Shown piece by piece: positions 8,588 through 17,376 of a stretch of DNA of 64,000 bases. The translations under genes were made by a program, and so were the position numbers. Each line of letters begins with the position of its first letter. Within the stretch, counting starts at the first letter, position 1. The notes under the pieces are model-generated. The model made no database searches. It was not told the origin of the DNA and saw only the letters and a program-made list of their open reading frames with translations. This DNA comes from Clavibacter michiganensis. GTDB taxonomy: Bacteria > Actinomycetota > Actinomycetes > Actinomycetales > Microbacteriaceae. Location: the NCBI RefSeq assembly GCF_016907085.1, contig NZ_JAFBBJ010000001.1, forward strand, positions 2,480,001 to 2,544,000. The letters run 5' to 3'.

Positions 8588-9240
8588 GCGCGCCGGTGGA
8601 TCTCGTGATCCTCGACTGCGACGGCGTGCTCGTCGACAGCGAGGTGCTCGCCGTCGAGGTCGACCGACGCGTGCTCGCGGAGCTCGGCTGGGACATCACG
8701 ACCGAGGAGATCGTCGAGCGCTTCGTCGGGAAGTCGCACGCGACCTTCACCGCCGAGGTCGCGGCGCACCTCGGCCGCGACCTCGCCGACGACTGGGACG
8801 CGCCCTACGCGCGCTGGTACGCCGACGCGTTCGAGGAGCACCTGCGGCCGGTCGACGGGATCGGGGAGGCGCTCGACGCCATCACCCTGCCGACCTGCGT
8901 GGCGTCCAGCGGCGACCACCCGAAGATCCGCGCGAACCTCGCGCGCACCGGCCTGCTCCCGCGCTTCGACGGCCGGATCTCGAGCGCCACCGAGGTGGCG
9001 CACGGCAAGCCCGCCCCCGACCTCTTCCTGCTCGCGGCCGCGCGCATGGGCGTGGATCCCGCGCGCTGCGTCGTCGTGGAGGACAGCCCCTACGGCGTCC
9101 AGGGCGCGCTCACCGCGGGCATGCGCGCGCTCGGCTACGCGGGCGGGCTGACGCCGGCCGACCGTCTGCGGGACGCGGGCGCGACCGTCTTCGACGACAT
9201 GCGCGACCTGCCGCGGCTGCTGCGGGAGCTCGCGGGCTGA
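8584..9240 (+). CDS. HAD-superfamily sugar phosphatase/beta-phosphoglucomutase-like hydrolase
   Basis: A 218-residue HAD hydrolase, subfamily IA. The nucleophile motif is LDCDGVLVDSE. Motif II is CVASSGD, and the Lys/Asp motifs are HGKPAPDLF and VVEDSPYGV. The cap domain lies between motifs I and II. Its GTG overlaps the ROK stop, so it belongs to the sugar operon and may dephosphorylate or isomerise a sugar phosphate made from the imported substrate. The distinction between phosphatase and phosphoglucomutase cannot be made from sequence alone. Confidence 0.87.
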   Translation: MSAPVDLVILDCDGVLVDSEVLAVEVDRRVLAELGWDITTEEIVERFVGKSHATFTAEVAAHLGRDLADDWDAPYARWYADAFEEHLRPVDGIGEALDAITLPTCVASSGDHPKIRANLARTGLLPRFDGRISSATEVAHGKPAPDLFLLAAARMGVDPARCVVVEDSPYGVQGALTAGMRALGYAGGLTPADRLRDAGATVFDDMRDLPRLLRELAG

Positions 9241-9267
9241 GCCGCCGATCCCGGCCGCCCAGACGGG

Positions 9268-10272
9268 TCACGCCGCGCTGACCACCCGCCGTCGCCGCAC
9301 CGCGCGCACGACGAGCGCGCCGAGGATCCCCACGAGCAGTGCCACCGCGAGCTGCCCGAGCACGCCGCCCTCGCCGCGGAGGACCGCGCCGCCCACCATG
9401 CCGCCGGCGTCGAGGAGCTCGAGCGGGTAGCGCAGGAGGACGCGGTTGCCGAGGGCGTAGGTGACGCCGACCACGACGGCCGTGCCGAGCCAGAGCAGCA
9501 GCACCGCGACGACCGAGCCGATCACGCGGCCGACCGAGCGCAGCCCGGTGAGCGCGATGGCGATGCCGAGCACGACGGGCGGCACCCACGAGATCACGGG
9601 CAGGATCGCGTACGCCGCGTCGCTGAGCACGCCGGTCGGGCCCGGGGACACGAACCCGCCGAGCCACTCGCCGAGCAGCACCACCGGGAAGGCCGAGGCG
9701 ACCACCGCGAGGCCCGCGGGCGCACGCGCGAGGAGCGCGGCGACGACGGCTGCGAGCAGGATCATCGCCGCGGTGCCGCCCACGAACGCGACGAGGTAGA
9801 CCTGCGCCTCGCTGATCGAGGCGCCCGTGCGGCCGCCTGCGCCCGAGACGTCGTCCATGCCGAGCCCGTCGGCCGTCACCGTGGCGGTCTGCACGAGCGC
9901 GACGACCTGCACGAGGAGCAGCCCCGCGACCACGAGCCATGACCCGTGCCGGGGGAGCCGCGACCGCAGCGCGCGCGCCGCGGCGCCCGCGATGCCGCCG
10001 CCCACCAGGATCACCGCGGCCAGGAGGCCCGCCGTGTACTGGTTGAAGGGCAGCAGCGCGATGGGCATGTCGGCCGCGGACGTCACGTCCTCCGCCCACA
10101 GGTTCTGCATCGGCAGGCGCAGCCCGGAGAGGATCCACGGGAGCAGCCCGAGCACCGCCGCGGCCACGCCGACGGCCAGCGCGAGGAGCGCGCCGCGCAC
10201 GCCGGGGATCGCCCGGGCCGCCGGATCGTCGAGGGTCGTGCCGGGGGCGGGCGCGGTGTCGGGCGTCGTCAT
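9268..10272 (-). CDS. Polytopic membrane protein of unknown function
   Basis: A 334-residue protein with about eight hydrophobic helices (for example ALLALAVGVAAAVLGLLPWI and GSVVAVLLLWLGTAVVVGV) and short cytoplasmic ends. I do not recognise a family. A TAGCGT -10 hexamer (10279-10284, minus strand) ends six bases before the ATG, so the mRNA is probably leaderless and the gene monocistronic. It is convergent with the HAD phosphatase, with only 27 bases between stops. Confidence 0.75.
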   Translation of the reverse strand: MTTPDTAPAPGTTLDDPAARAIPGVRGALLALAVGVAAAVLGLLPWILSGLRLPMQNLWAEDVTSAADMPIALLPFNQYTAGLLAAVILVGGGIAGAAARALRSRLPRHGSWLVVAGLLLVQVVALVQTATVTADGLGMDDVSGAGGRTGASISEAQVYLVAFVGGTAAMILLAAVVAALLARAPAGLAVVASAFPVVLLGEWLGGFVSPGPTGVLSDAAYAILPVISWVPPVVLGIAIALTGLRSVGRVIGSVVAVLLLWLGTAVVVGVTYALGNRVLLRYPLELLDAGGMVGGAVLRGEGGVLGQLAVALLVGILGALVVRAVRRRRVVSAA

Positions 10273-10441
10273 GCGCCCACGCTAGCGACGCGGTCGCCGC
10301 GGTCGCGCGCCCCCGGTCGGGCCGGCCTGTGCACTCCCGCGGACACCCGGGCGCGTCCTCTGCCTATGCTCACGGCACCCGACCGACCCGATCGCCCGCG
10401 CCCGACCTCCGCCCGCCCGCTCCTCTCAGAACGGATCCGCC

Positions 10442-11032
10442 ATGCCCCGCCGCGCCCTGCTCGCCACGTCCGCGTTCGCCGTCACCCTCGCCGCCCTCCT
10501 CGGCGCCGCCGCGCCCGCGCAGGCGTGCCCGCGCGACCCGGCGGAGCAGCAGGCGGTCACCGCGGTCGCGTCCGCCGCGCTCGACCGCCTCGAGATCGCC
10601 GACGACGTGGCCGCGTCGAAGTGGCTCTCGGGCAAGGCGGTGGCGGATCCCGCGCGCGAGCAGGCCGTCGTCGACGCCACCATCGCCGCCGCGAAGGCCG
10701 ACGGTGTCGACCCGGTCGCGGCCGAGCGCATCATCCGCGCGCAGATCGTCGCCAGCAAGCAGGTGCAGTACGCGCTCATCGCCCGCTGGCACGCGCACCC
10801 CGACGAGGCGCCCACCACCGCGCCCGACCTCACCACGAGCGTCCGCCCGCGCATCAACGCCGTGGATGCCCGGCTCGTGCCGGCCATCGGCGCCGCGTCC
10901 GCCGCGCTCGACGACCAGGCCTGCGGCCACCTCGTGAAGGACGCCCGCGGCCAGCTCGGCCAGGGCCTCGACGACGCCCACCGCAAGGCCTTCCGCACGG
11001 CCCTCGCGACCGTCTGCACGCCGGAGAGCTGA
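10442..11032 (+). CDS. Secreted chorismate mutase (AroQ-gamma type)
   Basis: A 196-residue protein with a signal peptide ending at about AQA-C. It resembles the exported all-helical chorismate mutase of Mycobacterium tuberculosis (*MtCM). The active-site helix with DDVAASKWLSGKAV is typical, and two Cys (near residues 29 and 160, in QACGHL) could form the known disulfide. It converts chorismate to prephenate. Secretion of this activity outside a shikimate operon is known from pathogens and parasites and suggests action on host metabolites; that role is inference. It is convergent with the YnfA gene through a shared hairpin. Confidence 0.85.
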   Translation: MPRRALLATSAFAVTLAALLGAAAPAQACPRDPAEQQAVTAVASAALDRLEIADDVAASKWLSGKAVADPAREQAVVDATIAAAKADGVDPVAAERIIRAQIVASKQVQYALIARWHAHPDEAPTTAPDLTTSVRPRINAVDARLVPAIGAASAALDDQACGHLVKDARGQLGQGLDDAHRKAFRTALATVCTPES

Positions 11033-11094
11033 GCCGGCCCACCGACCCGGTCGGGTCAGCTGCCCCGATGCGCTGGTCCGGCCGACCCAATCAC

Positions 11095-11126
11095 GCGCGC
11101 GTCCGCCCTCCGGGGCGGGCGCGCGC
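11095..11126. terminator. Bidirectional hairpin between chorismate mutase and YnfA genes
   Basis: A 14-bp stem with one G-U pair and a TCCG loop lies between two convergent stops (11032 and 11145). It is placed to end both transcripts. Confidence 0.55.
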
Positions 11127-11144
11127 TGTCGTACGGGGACCCCG

Positions 11145-11483
11145 TCAGGCGCCCTGCCCGCGCGGCCCGAACATGATCACGGCGACCCCGAGCAGGCAGA
11201 CGACGGCGCCGATCACGTCCCACCTGTCGGGCCGGTAGCCGTCCACGACGGCGCCCCACACGAGCGAGCCCGCGACGAACACGCCGCCGTAGGCCGCGAG
11301 GATCCGCCCGAACGACGCGTCCGCCTGCTGCGACGCGATGAAGCCGTACGCGCCGAGCGCCATGACGCCGAGCCCGGCCCACCACCACGGCTTCCCCTCG
11401 CGCACCGCCTGCCACACGAGCCAGGCGCCGCCGATCTCGGCGACCGCGGCGAGGGCGAACAGGATCACGGTGCGCAGCAGCAT
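11145..11483 (-). CDS. YnfA/UPF0060-family small membrane protein
   Basis: A 112-residue protein with four transmembrane helices and the family pattern [18 protein letters not shown] near the N-terminus and [14 protein letters not shown] in the middle. It belongs to the SMR-like YnfA family, proposed efflux or small-molecule permeases of the inner membrane. A CATGCT hexamer ends six bases before the ATG, which fits the leaderless pattern of the window. Confidence 0.9.
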   Translation of the reverse strand: MLLRTVILFALAAVAEIGGAWLVWQAVREGKPWWWAGLGVMALGAYGFIASQQADASFGRILAAYGGVFVAGSLVWGAVVDGYRPDRWDVIGAVVCLLGVAVIMFGPRGQGA

Positions 11484-11555
11484 GCTCCGAGCATGGCGGA
11501 GCCGGACGCGGACGCGGACGCGCGGGTCAGCGGGTCACGCCGCCGTCAGCCCGCA

Positions 11556-12047
11556 TCAGGCGGTCGACGCGATGTCGGCCGCGAACGAGGCCACCCGGTT
11601 CCGCAGGTCGTCGATGAGCTGCGCCGTCGCCGCCGCGGGGTCGAAGCCGAGGTACGGGATCGGCCGGGGCTTCCGCACGTTGGCGCTGCACTCGAAGTCG
11701 GTGCAGACGAGCGTGCCGACGGTGTTGCCGTTGCGCCCCGCGGCGCCCGCCCGGCGCGCGCCGTAGAACACGACGGGGTTCGGCAGGCGCACGTCCTGGC
11801 ACCACGTGCACTGGGCGCGGGATCGCGGTGCCGTGGAGGACTGCTGCAGCAGCACGCCGATCAGCTCGTCGCCGACGGGGGCGACGACGATGCCGCGCTG
11901 CGGCGCCTTCGGGTCGCGCCAGCCGAGGAAGTCGAGGCGGTCCCAGGCGAGGTCGGCGAAGCCCTCGGGGAGGCGGAGGTCGCGCGCCTCGCGCTGGGAG
12001 GCGTTGACGAGCGAGGCGCGGATGGCGGATTCGGTCAAGGGGAGCAT
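11556..12047 (-). CDS. FBP-domain (treble-clef zinc finger) protein, FusB-like EF-G-binding family
   Basis: A 163-residue protein. An N-terminal helical part (ESAIRASLVNASQREARDL) leads into a zinc-binding treble clef with Cys pairs in CTWCQDV and CTDFEC, the hallmark of the FBP C-terminal domain. FusB relatives bind elongation factor G and free it from stalled ribosomes or fusidic acid. The ATG at 12047 is preferred (GAAGGG upstream); the longer frame upstream is Arg/Pro-rich and unlikely to be translated. Whether it confers fusidic acid tolerance is unknown. Confidence 0.82.
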   Translation of the reverse strand: MLPLTESAIRASLVNASQREARDLRLPEGFADLAWDRLDFLGWRDPKAPQRGIVVAPVGDELIGVLLQQSSTAPRSRAQCTWCQDVRLPNPVVFYGARRAGAAGRNGNTVGTLVCTDFECSANVRKPRPIPYLGFDPAAATAQLIDDLRNRVASFAADIASTA

Positions 12048-12284
12048 GTGGTGCCCTTCGTGCGGGGTCGCGGCGGTGCCGCGGGAGCGGGTGTCGGGAG
12101 AGGCGGCCGGATCCTCGGGGATCGACGGCGCGCCGGGTGCGGCCGGCCCTCGCGGGGCGCGGCGACGGATCCGGTGACTACCTGGTGCCGACGGACGTGC
12201 CGCCGACGACCTCCCCACGCCCCGAGGGCGCCGCGCTGCTCGTTATGCTCACGCGACAACGGTACCCCCGCGTGAGGGAATCGA

Positions 12285-12734
12285 TCACGCGCCGGCGCCC
12301 GGCCACACGTAGTCGAGGTCGTCGGGATCCCCGGGGAACGCCGGCCGGTACAGCTCCGGCGCCTTGGCCAGCAGCTTCGAGCGGTGGGAGAGGTGCAGAT
12401 CCGCGCGATCCCACCACGGCGGCAGCGCGATGCGGCCCTCCGTGTAGGCGGCGAGGTCCTCGGGCACCTCGGCGATGACCGCGAGCGTCTTCTCGAAGCA
12501 CGTGTCCGCGAAGCCGCGGCGGGTCCACTCGGCGCATGTCGCCTCCTGGTACTCCATGAGCGCGGGCCGGTAGCCGCGCCACATGCGCGTGACGGGGTGG
12601 CTCTGCCAGCCGTAGCCGGCGACGGTCACCGCCTTCATCACCTGGAGCGTCTCGACGCGCTGCTTCCCGAGCCGCCTGTCGTCGAGCACGGCCATGCTCT
12701 CCGCGAGGTCCGGGTAGGGGAGGAACGTCTGCAT
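12285..12734 (-). CDS. MSMEG_6728-like conserved protein (pyrimidine-dimer-glycosylase-related)
   Basis: A 149-residue protein that starts MQTFLPYPDLAESMAVLDDR and contains RRLGKQRVETLQ and HPVTRMWRGY. This is the pattern of a conserved actinobacterial family distantly related to pyrimidine dimer DNA glycosylases. The internal ATG gives the usual family N-terminus; a TTG four codons upstream has a better-spaced GGAG and is an alternative. Function is not proven, and a DNA-repair role is only a family-level suggestion. Confidence 0.75.
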   Translation of the reverse strand: MQTFLPYPDLAESMAVLDDRRLGKQRVETLQVMKAVTVAGYGWQSHPVTRMWRGYRPALMEYQEATCAEWTRRGFADTCFEKTLAVIAEVPEDLAAYTEGRIALPPWWDRADLHLSHRSKLLAKAPELYRPAFPGDPDDLDYVWPGAGA

Positions 12735-12783
12735 CCGGCCAGTCAACTCCGGCGGGCGCGGGATGGTCGGGGCCGCGACCGCC

Positions 12784-13593
12784 TCAGCGCGACCAGGCGT
12801 ACGGCGTGGTCGTCGAGCAGGCGATGAGGCCGGAGCGCTCGAGGATCGGGCGGGAGAAGTCGGTCGAGTCGCTGTGCATCAGGGTGCGGCCGGCGGCGAG
12901 GGCCGAGCGCGCGCGGGCGGCCGTGAGCGCGCGGTAGATGCCGCGGCCGCGCCACTCCGGCAGGGTCGCGCCGCCCCAGAGGCCGGCGAAGTCGGATCCC
13001 GCGACGGGCTCGAGCCGGCCCGCCGAGACGATCCGCCCTTCGGCTTCCGCGACCCACAGCTCTATGCCGTCGTCGAGCCGGAGGCGGCGGAGGATCGCGT
13101 CGGCGTGATCTGCGGACACCGCGTCGCCGAAGACCTCGTCCTGCATGGCGCTCATCGCCCGCACGTCGGCGTCCGCGGTGATGCGCCGGAGCGTGACGCC
13201 CGCGAGCAGCGGCACATCGACCGCGAGCGCCCGGGCCTCGCCCAGCATGATCGACTCGGGCTCCTCGGGGACGAAGCCGTTGGCGCGGAGGACGCAATCG
13301 AGCCCGGGTGCGCGGTCGTGTCCCCGGGTCTTCCACTCCACGGTCGTGATCGCGGGGTCGTCGCGGAAGCGGGCCAGCGCCGCGGGGACGAGCTCGCGCA
13401 GGCCGGCCTCGTCGAGGCCGCCGAGGTCGGCGTAGGTGATGAAGCCGCGCCCGCCGGGGAAGACGACGAGCCGCAGCGGGCCGAGCAGCCGGACATCGAG
13501 CGCGCTCGGCGTCTCGGCGTCGGTGCGGAGCTGGGCGTCGTAGGCGGCGAGGAGACGGGCGGCGGATCCGGCGGCAGGGGTCACGCGGATCAC
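12784..13593 (-). CDS. GNAT-family N-acetyltransferase
   Basis: A 269-residue protein whose C-terminal third has the acetyl-CoA binding GNAT core (LWGGATLPEWRGRGIYRALT, motif A R-x-x-G-x-G/I) and SGRLEPV-type beta strands. The N-terminal half is likely a second, degenerate GNAT-like domain. The GTG at 13593 overlaps the stop of the upstream glycosidase gene (GTGA), so both are co-translated; a second GTG three codons later is possible. Substrate unknown. Confidence 0.82.
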   Translation of the reverse strand: MIRVTPAAGSAARLLAAYDAQLRTDAETPSALDVRLLGPLRLVVFPGGRGFITYADLGGLDEAGLRELVPAALARFRDDPAITTVEWKTRGHDRAPGLDCVLRANGFVPEEPESIMLGEARALAVDVPLLAGVTLRRITADADVRAMSAMQDEVFGDAVSADHADAILRRLRLDDGIELWVAEAEGRIVSAGRLEPVAGSDFAGLWGGATLPEWRGRGIYRALTAARARSALAAGRTLMHSDSTDFSRPILERSGLIACSTTTPYAWSR

Positions 13594-16058
13594 CGTACGG
13601 GCCCGGGCAGCCACGCGAGCTCGACGCGCAGGGCGTCCGCGCCGAACGCGATGCGCGCGCCGGCGTCGCGCTCGCGCCCGTCCACGCGCACCGAAGCCGC
13701 CCGCGGCAGCCGCAGCGCCGTGCCGCCCGCGGGCGCCAGCCACTCCGCGCCCGGCACGCGCCGCACCACGAGGGACGCGCCGGACGGATCCCAGTCGAGC
13801 CGGTCGACGACCAGGCCGCCGCGCGCCCGGAGCCCGGTCACGGATCCGCGCGCCCACGCCGCGGGCAGCGCCGGGAGGACCGCGAGCGACCCCGCGTCGG
13901 ATCCGAGCAGCATCGCCGCGACGAGCGCGGGCAGGCCGCCGCTCGCGTCGAGGTTGAAGATGCGGCCGGCGTCATGCCGGCTCGTGAGGGCGGGGCTCCA
14001 GTGCTCGACGGCGAGCCACTCCACGCACGTGAGCGCCGCCTCGCCGTCGCCGAGGGCCGCGGCCGCGAGGCCCACCTGCACCAGGCCGAACGCCATGCCC
14101 ATCCGCCCGGGCGGCGGGGTCGGGTCCTCGGCGCGCCAGGCGATCTTCGCGGCGACGGTCGCGGCGGCCGCGGCGCGGAGGCGGGCGGCCTCGTCGCCGT
14201 CGCCGACGAACGCGGGATCCGCCTCGTACCAGAGCGGGTGCAGCTGCGACGCGTGGCGGTGCGCGATCCGCTCCGGCCAGCGCGGATCCAGCCACTCGGC
14301 GAGCGTGCCGTCGTCGGCCACCCGGTACGGCGGCAGGTCGCGGACCACGGCGGCCCAGCGCGCGTCGAGCGAGGAGTCGCCGCGGGCCCGGCCGAGCAGG
14401 GCCGTCGAGCGGGCGGCGTCGCGGAGGATCGACACGTCCATCGTCGCGTCGGTCGCCGCGGGGACGCGCTCGCCGGCGGGCGTGTTCTCGGGCGAGTAGG
14501 AGGGGACGAGCCGGCGCACCCCGTCGACCATCACGGTGGCGGTCTCGGCGAAGCGCAGGACGCCCTCGGCGAGCTCCCACAGCCGGTCATCGACGATGCC
14601 GCGGTCGCCCGTCGTGGCGACGGCGTCGGCGGCGACGCGGAGGATCCAGCCGCCGCAGCCCTGCCAGAACGGCATCGGGTAGTCGGCGTCGAAGTGGTCC
14701 GCCCGGCCGTGCGTGGACATGCGCGCGGGCAGCAGCATGCCCTCGGCGCCGAAGACGCGGCGGGCGTTCTCGCGGAAGTCGTCGAGGTGGGGGAGCACCA
14801 GCTCGAGGAGGCTCAGCGCGAGTTCGGGCGTGCCGGTGGGGATGAGGCTCGCGATCCCGCCGTTCTGCACGTTGCCGTTGAGCGTGTAGTCGGCCGACCA
14901 GGCTGGGCGCCAGGTGCCCTGCCACACGCCCTGCAGCGTGGCCGGCAGCTCGCCCGTGGCGGAGATGATCGCCGCGCGGCCGCTGAGGTACGCGACCTCG
15001 ACGACGCGGCGGCGGGCAGCGGGGTCGCCCGCGCGGGCCGCCGCCCAGAGGCGCTCGGTGGTGGGGGCAGCGTCGGCGGCGTCCGCGGCGTCGTGCCCCG
15101 GCGCCTCGCCGCGGAGGTCGAGGGCGGATGCGGCGACGAGCCGGCCGTGCGTCGCGCGCTGGGCGGCCCGCAGGTCCTCCCACGCGGGCGTCGCCACCAG
15201 AGGGATGTCGGGCGTCGGTGCCGCGGATGCGGGACCCACGGCCACGGACAGGCGCAGCAGCGCCGTCGCGCCCGGGCCGGTACGGATGGTCGTGCGCGCG
15301 GATCCGCCGTCGACCTCCCACGCGACGCCCGCGACGCCCGCGCCGCCCGCGGCGCCCGGGCCCGGAGCGTCGACCGCCGTGACCGTCCGCAGCGCGTCCT
15401 CGCCTGCGCCGGCCTCGGCCGTGAGGATCCCGCGCGTGCCGCCCGCGACCGACGTGCGCACCGCGGCGGACGCGTCGGGCCCGCCCGTGTACAGCGCCGT
15501 CGCGTCGCCCGCGCCGAGGCCGAGCTCCACGACCGTCTCGGAATCCCGGTCGGACTCGAGCGCCAGCCAGCAGGCGGATCCGTCGCGCGGCGCGATGAGG
15601 CGCAGCGCGTGCCGGCCGCCCGCGAGATCCGTCCACGCGATCGCGGCCTCGCCGCCGACCGGGTCCAGGGTGCGTCGCATGCGGGCGACGCCACCCGCGG
15701 TGCGGATCACGAGCGTCGCGCAGATGCCCAGCGGATCCGTCCAGACGAGGTCGTCGCCGTAGCCGCTGTCCCGCGCGCCCGCCATGAGCTCGGCGCTCGC
15801 CGTGTCCGGGTCGCCCGCGAGGAGGGCCCGGCGGATGGCGTCGAGGCGGGGCCGGAGGTCGGGCGCGTGCGGCCGCGGGTTCACCGGCGGGAACCAGCGC
15901 TCGTGCGCGAGGGAGACGGTGATCGCGTCGGCCGGCCCGTGCGCGACGGCGCCGACGCGCCCGCTGCCGACGACGACGCCCTCCTCCCAGGTCGGCGCCG
16001 CGGTCGCGGTCGTGAAGACGGGGGCGGGGTGCGCGTCGTCGCGCGTGATCGAGCGGAT
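13590..16058 (-). CDS. GH95-type glycoside hydrolase (alpha-L-fucosidase/alpha-galactosidase family); start codon unclear
   Basis: About 820 residues with the three-part architecture of GH95. The N-terminal beta domain contains WEEGVVVGSGRVGAVAHG. The (alpha/alpha)6 barrel has LQGVWQGTWRPAWSADYTLN and SYSPENTPAGERVP. A late NLDASGGLPALVAAMLL leads to a beta C-terminal domain. These enzymes cleave alpha-L-fucosyl or alpha-L-galactosyl ends of plant glycans. No secretion signal is visible. No ATG, GTG or TTG lies in frame between the conserved N-terminus and a stretch antisense to the next gene. The only ribosome-binding-site-like sequence (GGAAGGA) precedes two ATC codons at 16061 and 16058, so the listed 5' end is provisional. 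Confidence 0.8.
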   Translation of the reverse strand: MRSITRDDAHPAPVFTTATAAPTWEEGVVVGSGRVGAVAHGPADAITVSLAHERWFPPVNPRPHAPDLRPRLDAIRRALLAGDPDTASAELMAGARDSGYGDDLVWTDPLGICATLVIRTAGGVARMRRTLDPVGGEAAIAWTDLAGGRHALRLIAPRDGSACWLALESDRDSETVVELGLGAGDATALYTGGPDASAAVRTSVAGGTRGILTAEAGAGEDALRTVTAVDAPGPGAAGGAGVAGVAWEVDGGSARTTIRTGPGATALLRLSVAVGPASAAPTPDIPLVATPAWEDLRAAQRATHGRLVAASALDLRGEAPGHDAADAADAAPTTERLWAAARAGDPAARRRVVEVAYLSGRAAIISATGELPATLQGVWQGTWRPAWSADYTLNGNVQNGGIASLIPTGTPELALSLLELVLPHLDDFRENARRVFGAEGMLLPARMSTHGRADHFDADYPMPFWQGCGGWILRVAADAVATTGDRGIVDDRLWELAEGVLRFAETATVMVDGVRRLVPSYSPENTPAGERVPAATDATMDVSILRDAARSTALLGRARGDSSLDARWAAVVRDLPPYRVADDGTLAEWLDPRWPERIAHRHASQLHPLWYEADPAFVGDGDEAARLRAAAAATVAAKIAWRAEDPTPPPGRMGMAFGLVQVGLAAAALGDGEAALTCVEWLAVEHWSPALTSRHDAGRIFNLDASGGLPALVAAMLLGSDAGSLAVLPALPAAWARGSVTGLRARGGLVVDRLDWDPSGASLVVRRVPGAEWLAPAGGTALRLPRAASVRVDGRERDAGARIAFGADALRVELAWLPGPVR

Positions 16059-16202
16059 GATCGGGTCCTTCCGGTCGGGCGTCCCGTCGTCGCGGGCGGC
16101 ACCACGGTACCCGGCGGCGTCCCGGTCGCGGGCGGGTCGTCCCGGCGGGAGGACGGGGGCGGATCCCGACGGCGCCCCGCCCGCTCGCCCTAGGATCGCG
16201 GG

Positions 16203-16811
16203 ATGCTCGGACCTCTCCCGCGCCTGGATCCACCCGCCCGGCGCATCCTCATCGGCGCGCCGGCGGGGGCCGGCAAGACCACGCTGGCCCGGCGGATCCA
16301 GGAGCGCACGGGCCTCCCGCACACCGAGATGGACTCGCTCTTCCACGGCCCCGCGTGGACCGAGCTGCCCACGTTCCGCGCCGACGTCGAGGCCTTCTCG
16401 TCGCGCGACGCCTGGGTCACCGAGTGGCAGTACACGACGCAGCTCGGGCAGCTGCTGCCGTCGCGCGCCGACACGCTCGTCTGGCTCGACCTGCCCGTGG
16501 CCGTGCAGATGGGGCGCCTGATCCGCCGCACGGTCGTCCGCCGCTGGCGCCGCGAGCCGCTCTGGCACGGCAACGTCGAGCCGCCGATGCGGACGATCCT
16601 CACCGATCCGGACCACATCGTCCGCTGGGGGTGGCGAGGGCGCGCGAAGGCGCGGAAGCGCGTGGTGCGCGCGCTCGTCGAGCACGCGCACCTCCGGGTC
16701 GTGCGGCTGCGGTCCACCCGCGAGGTCGACGTGTGGCTGCGGGGGCTGCCGGCCGCGGATCAGCCGACGCGGCGGGATCAGCCGCCGGTGCCGCCGTCCG
16801 CCTCCGGGTAG
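16203..16811 (+). CDS. P-loop nucleoside-triphosphatase/kinase (adenylate-kinase-like, FlaR type)
   Basis: A 202-residue P-loop protein with Walker A GAPAGAGKTTLARRI and a TEMDSLFHGPAW segment. A Walker B-like DTLVWLDLP follows, then the RRTVVRRWRREPLWHGN basic lid. This is the topology-modulation/shikimate-kinase-like family found scattered in actinobacteria; its substrate is unknown. TAGGAT (16191-16196) ends six bases before the ATG, so the transcript is probably leaderless. Its last 34 bases overlap the convergent lipoprotein gene. Confidence 0.83.
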   Translation: MLGPLPRLDPPARRILIGAPAGAGKTTLARRIQERTGLPHTEMDSLFHGPAWTELPTFRADVEAFSSRDAWVTEWQYTTQLGQLLPSRADTLVWLDLPVAVQMGRLIRRTVVRRWRREPLWHGNVEPPMRTILTDPDHIVRWGWRGRAKARKRVVRALVEHAHLRVVRLRSTREVDVWLRGLPAADQPTRRDQPPVPPSASG

Positions 16812-17359
16812 AGGTCGCTGCACCAGAGCCCCGCCGGGTCGGGGTCGTCCATGGTCAGCGGTCGGAACGAGTCGAGACGCGGGGCGTCGGAGACCATGTC
16901 GGACCCGTTCACGGCCGACCAGACCGTGCCCGCGAAGTCCGCGCGCGTCGGATCCTGGTCCGTCGCCCAGAGCGCCACCATGTGCCCGGACGTGGGGCTC
17001 ACGGGCTCGCCCATCGGGCCGACCATGCCGGCCAGCGTCCAGACCTCCTCGTCCGCGTCCCAGACGGTCTCGAGGCCGTCGAGCCGGAGTCCGGGGAACG
17101 GCCCGGGATGCGCGGCGATGCTCGCGTTCACCGCGGCGAGCGCGGCGGGGGCGGCGTCCGCGCATTCCGTGAAGCCGCCCGCGTCGGCGTCGGCCGTCGG
17201 CGTCGGCGTCGGAGACGCGGTGGACGTCGGCAGGATGATCGGCGGCTCCTCCGGTCCGAGCCCGCCGCCCGCCCCGCCGGGCGCCGCGCACCCGCTCAGC
17301 GTGAGGACGGCGGCGGCGCACAGCCCCGCCCCGGCGACGGTGATCCGCGGAGCGCTCAT
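16778..17359 (-). CDS. Predicted lipoprotein of unknown function
   Basis: A 193-residue protein with signal peptide and lipobox LSGC at about residue 24, a Pro/Thr linker (TSTASPTPTPTADADA) and a globular domain with FTECADAAPAALAAVNASI. I do not recognise the domain. TAGGGT (17366-17371, minus strand) ends six bases before the ATG, again a leaderless arrangement. It overlaps the convergent kinase gene. Confidence 0.75.
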   Translation of the reverse strand: MSAPRITVAGAGLCAAAVLTLSGCAAPGGAGGGLGPEEPPIILPTSTASPTPTPTADADAGGFTECADAAPAALAAVNASIAAHPGPFPGLRLDGLETVWDADEEVWTLAGMVGPMGEPVSPTSGHMVALWATDQDPTRADFAGTVWSAVNGSDMVSDAPRLDSFRPLTMDDPDPAGLWCSDLYPEADGGTGG

Positions 17360-17376
17360 GACCGGACCCTAGGGCG

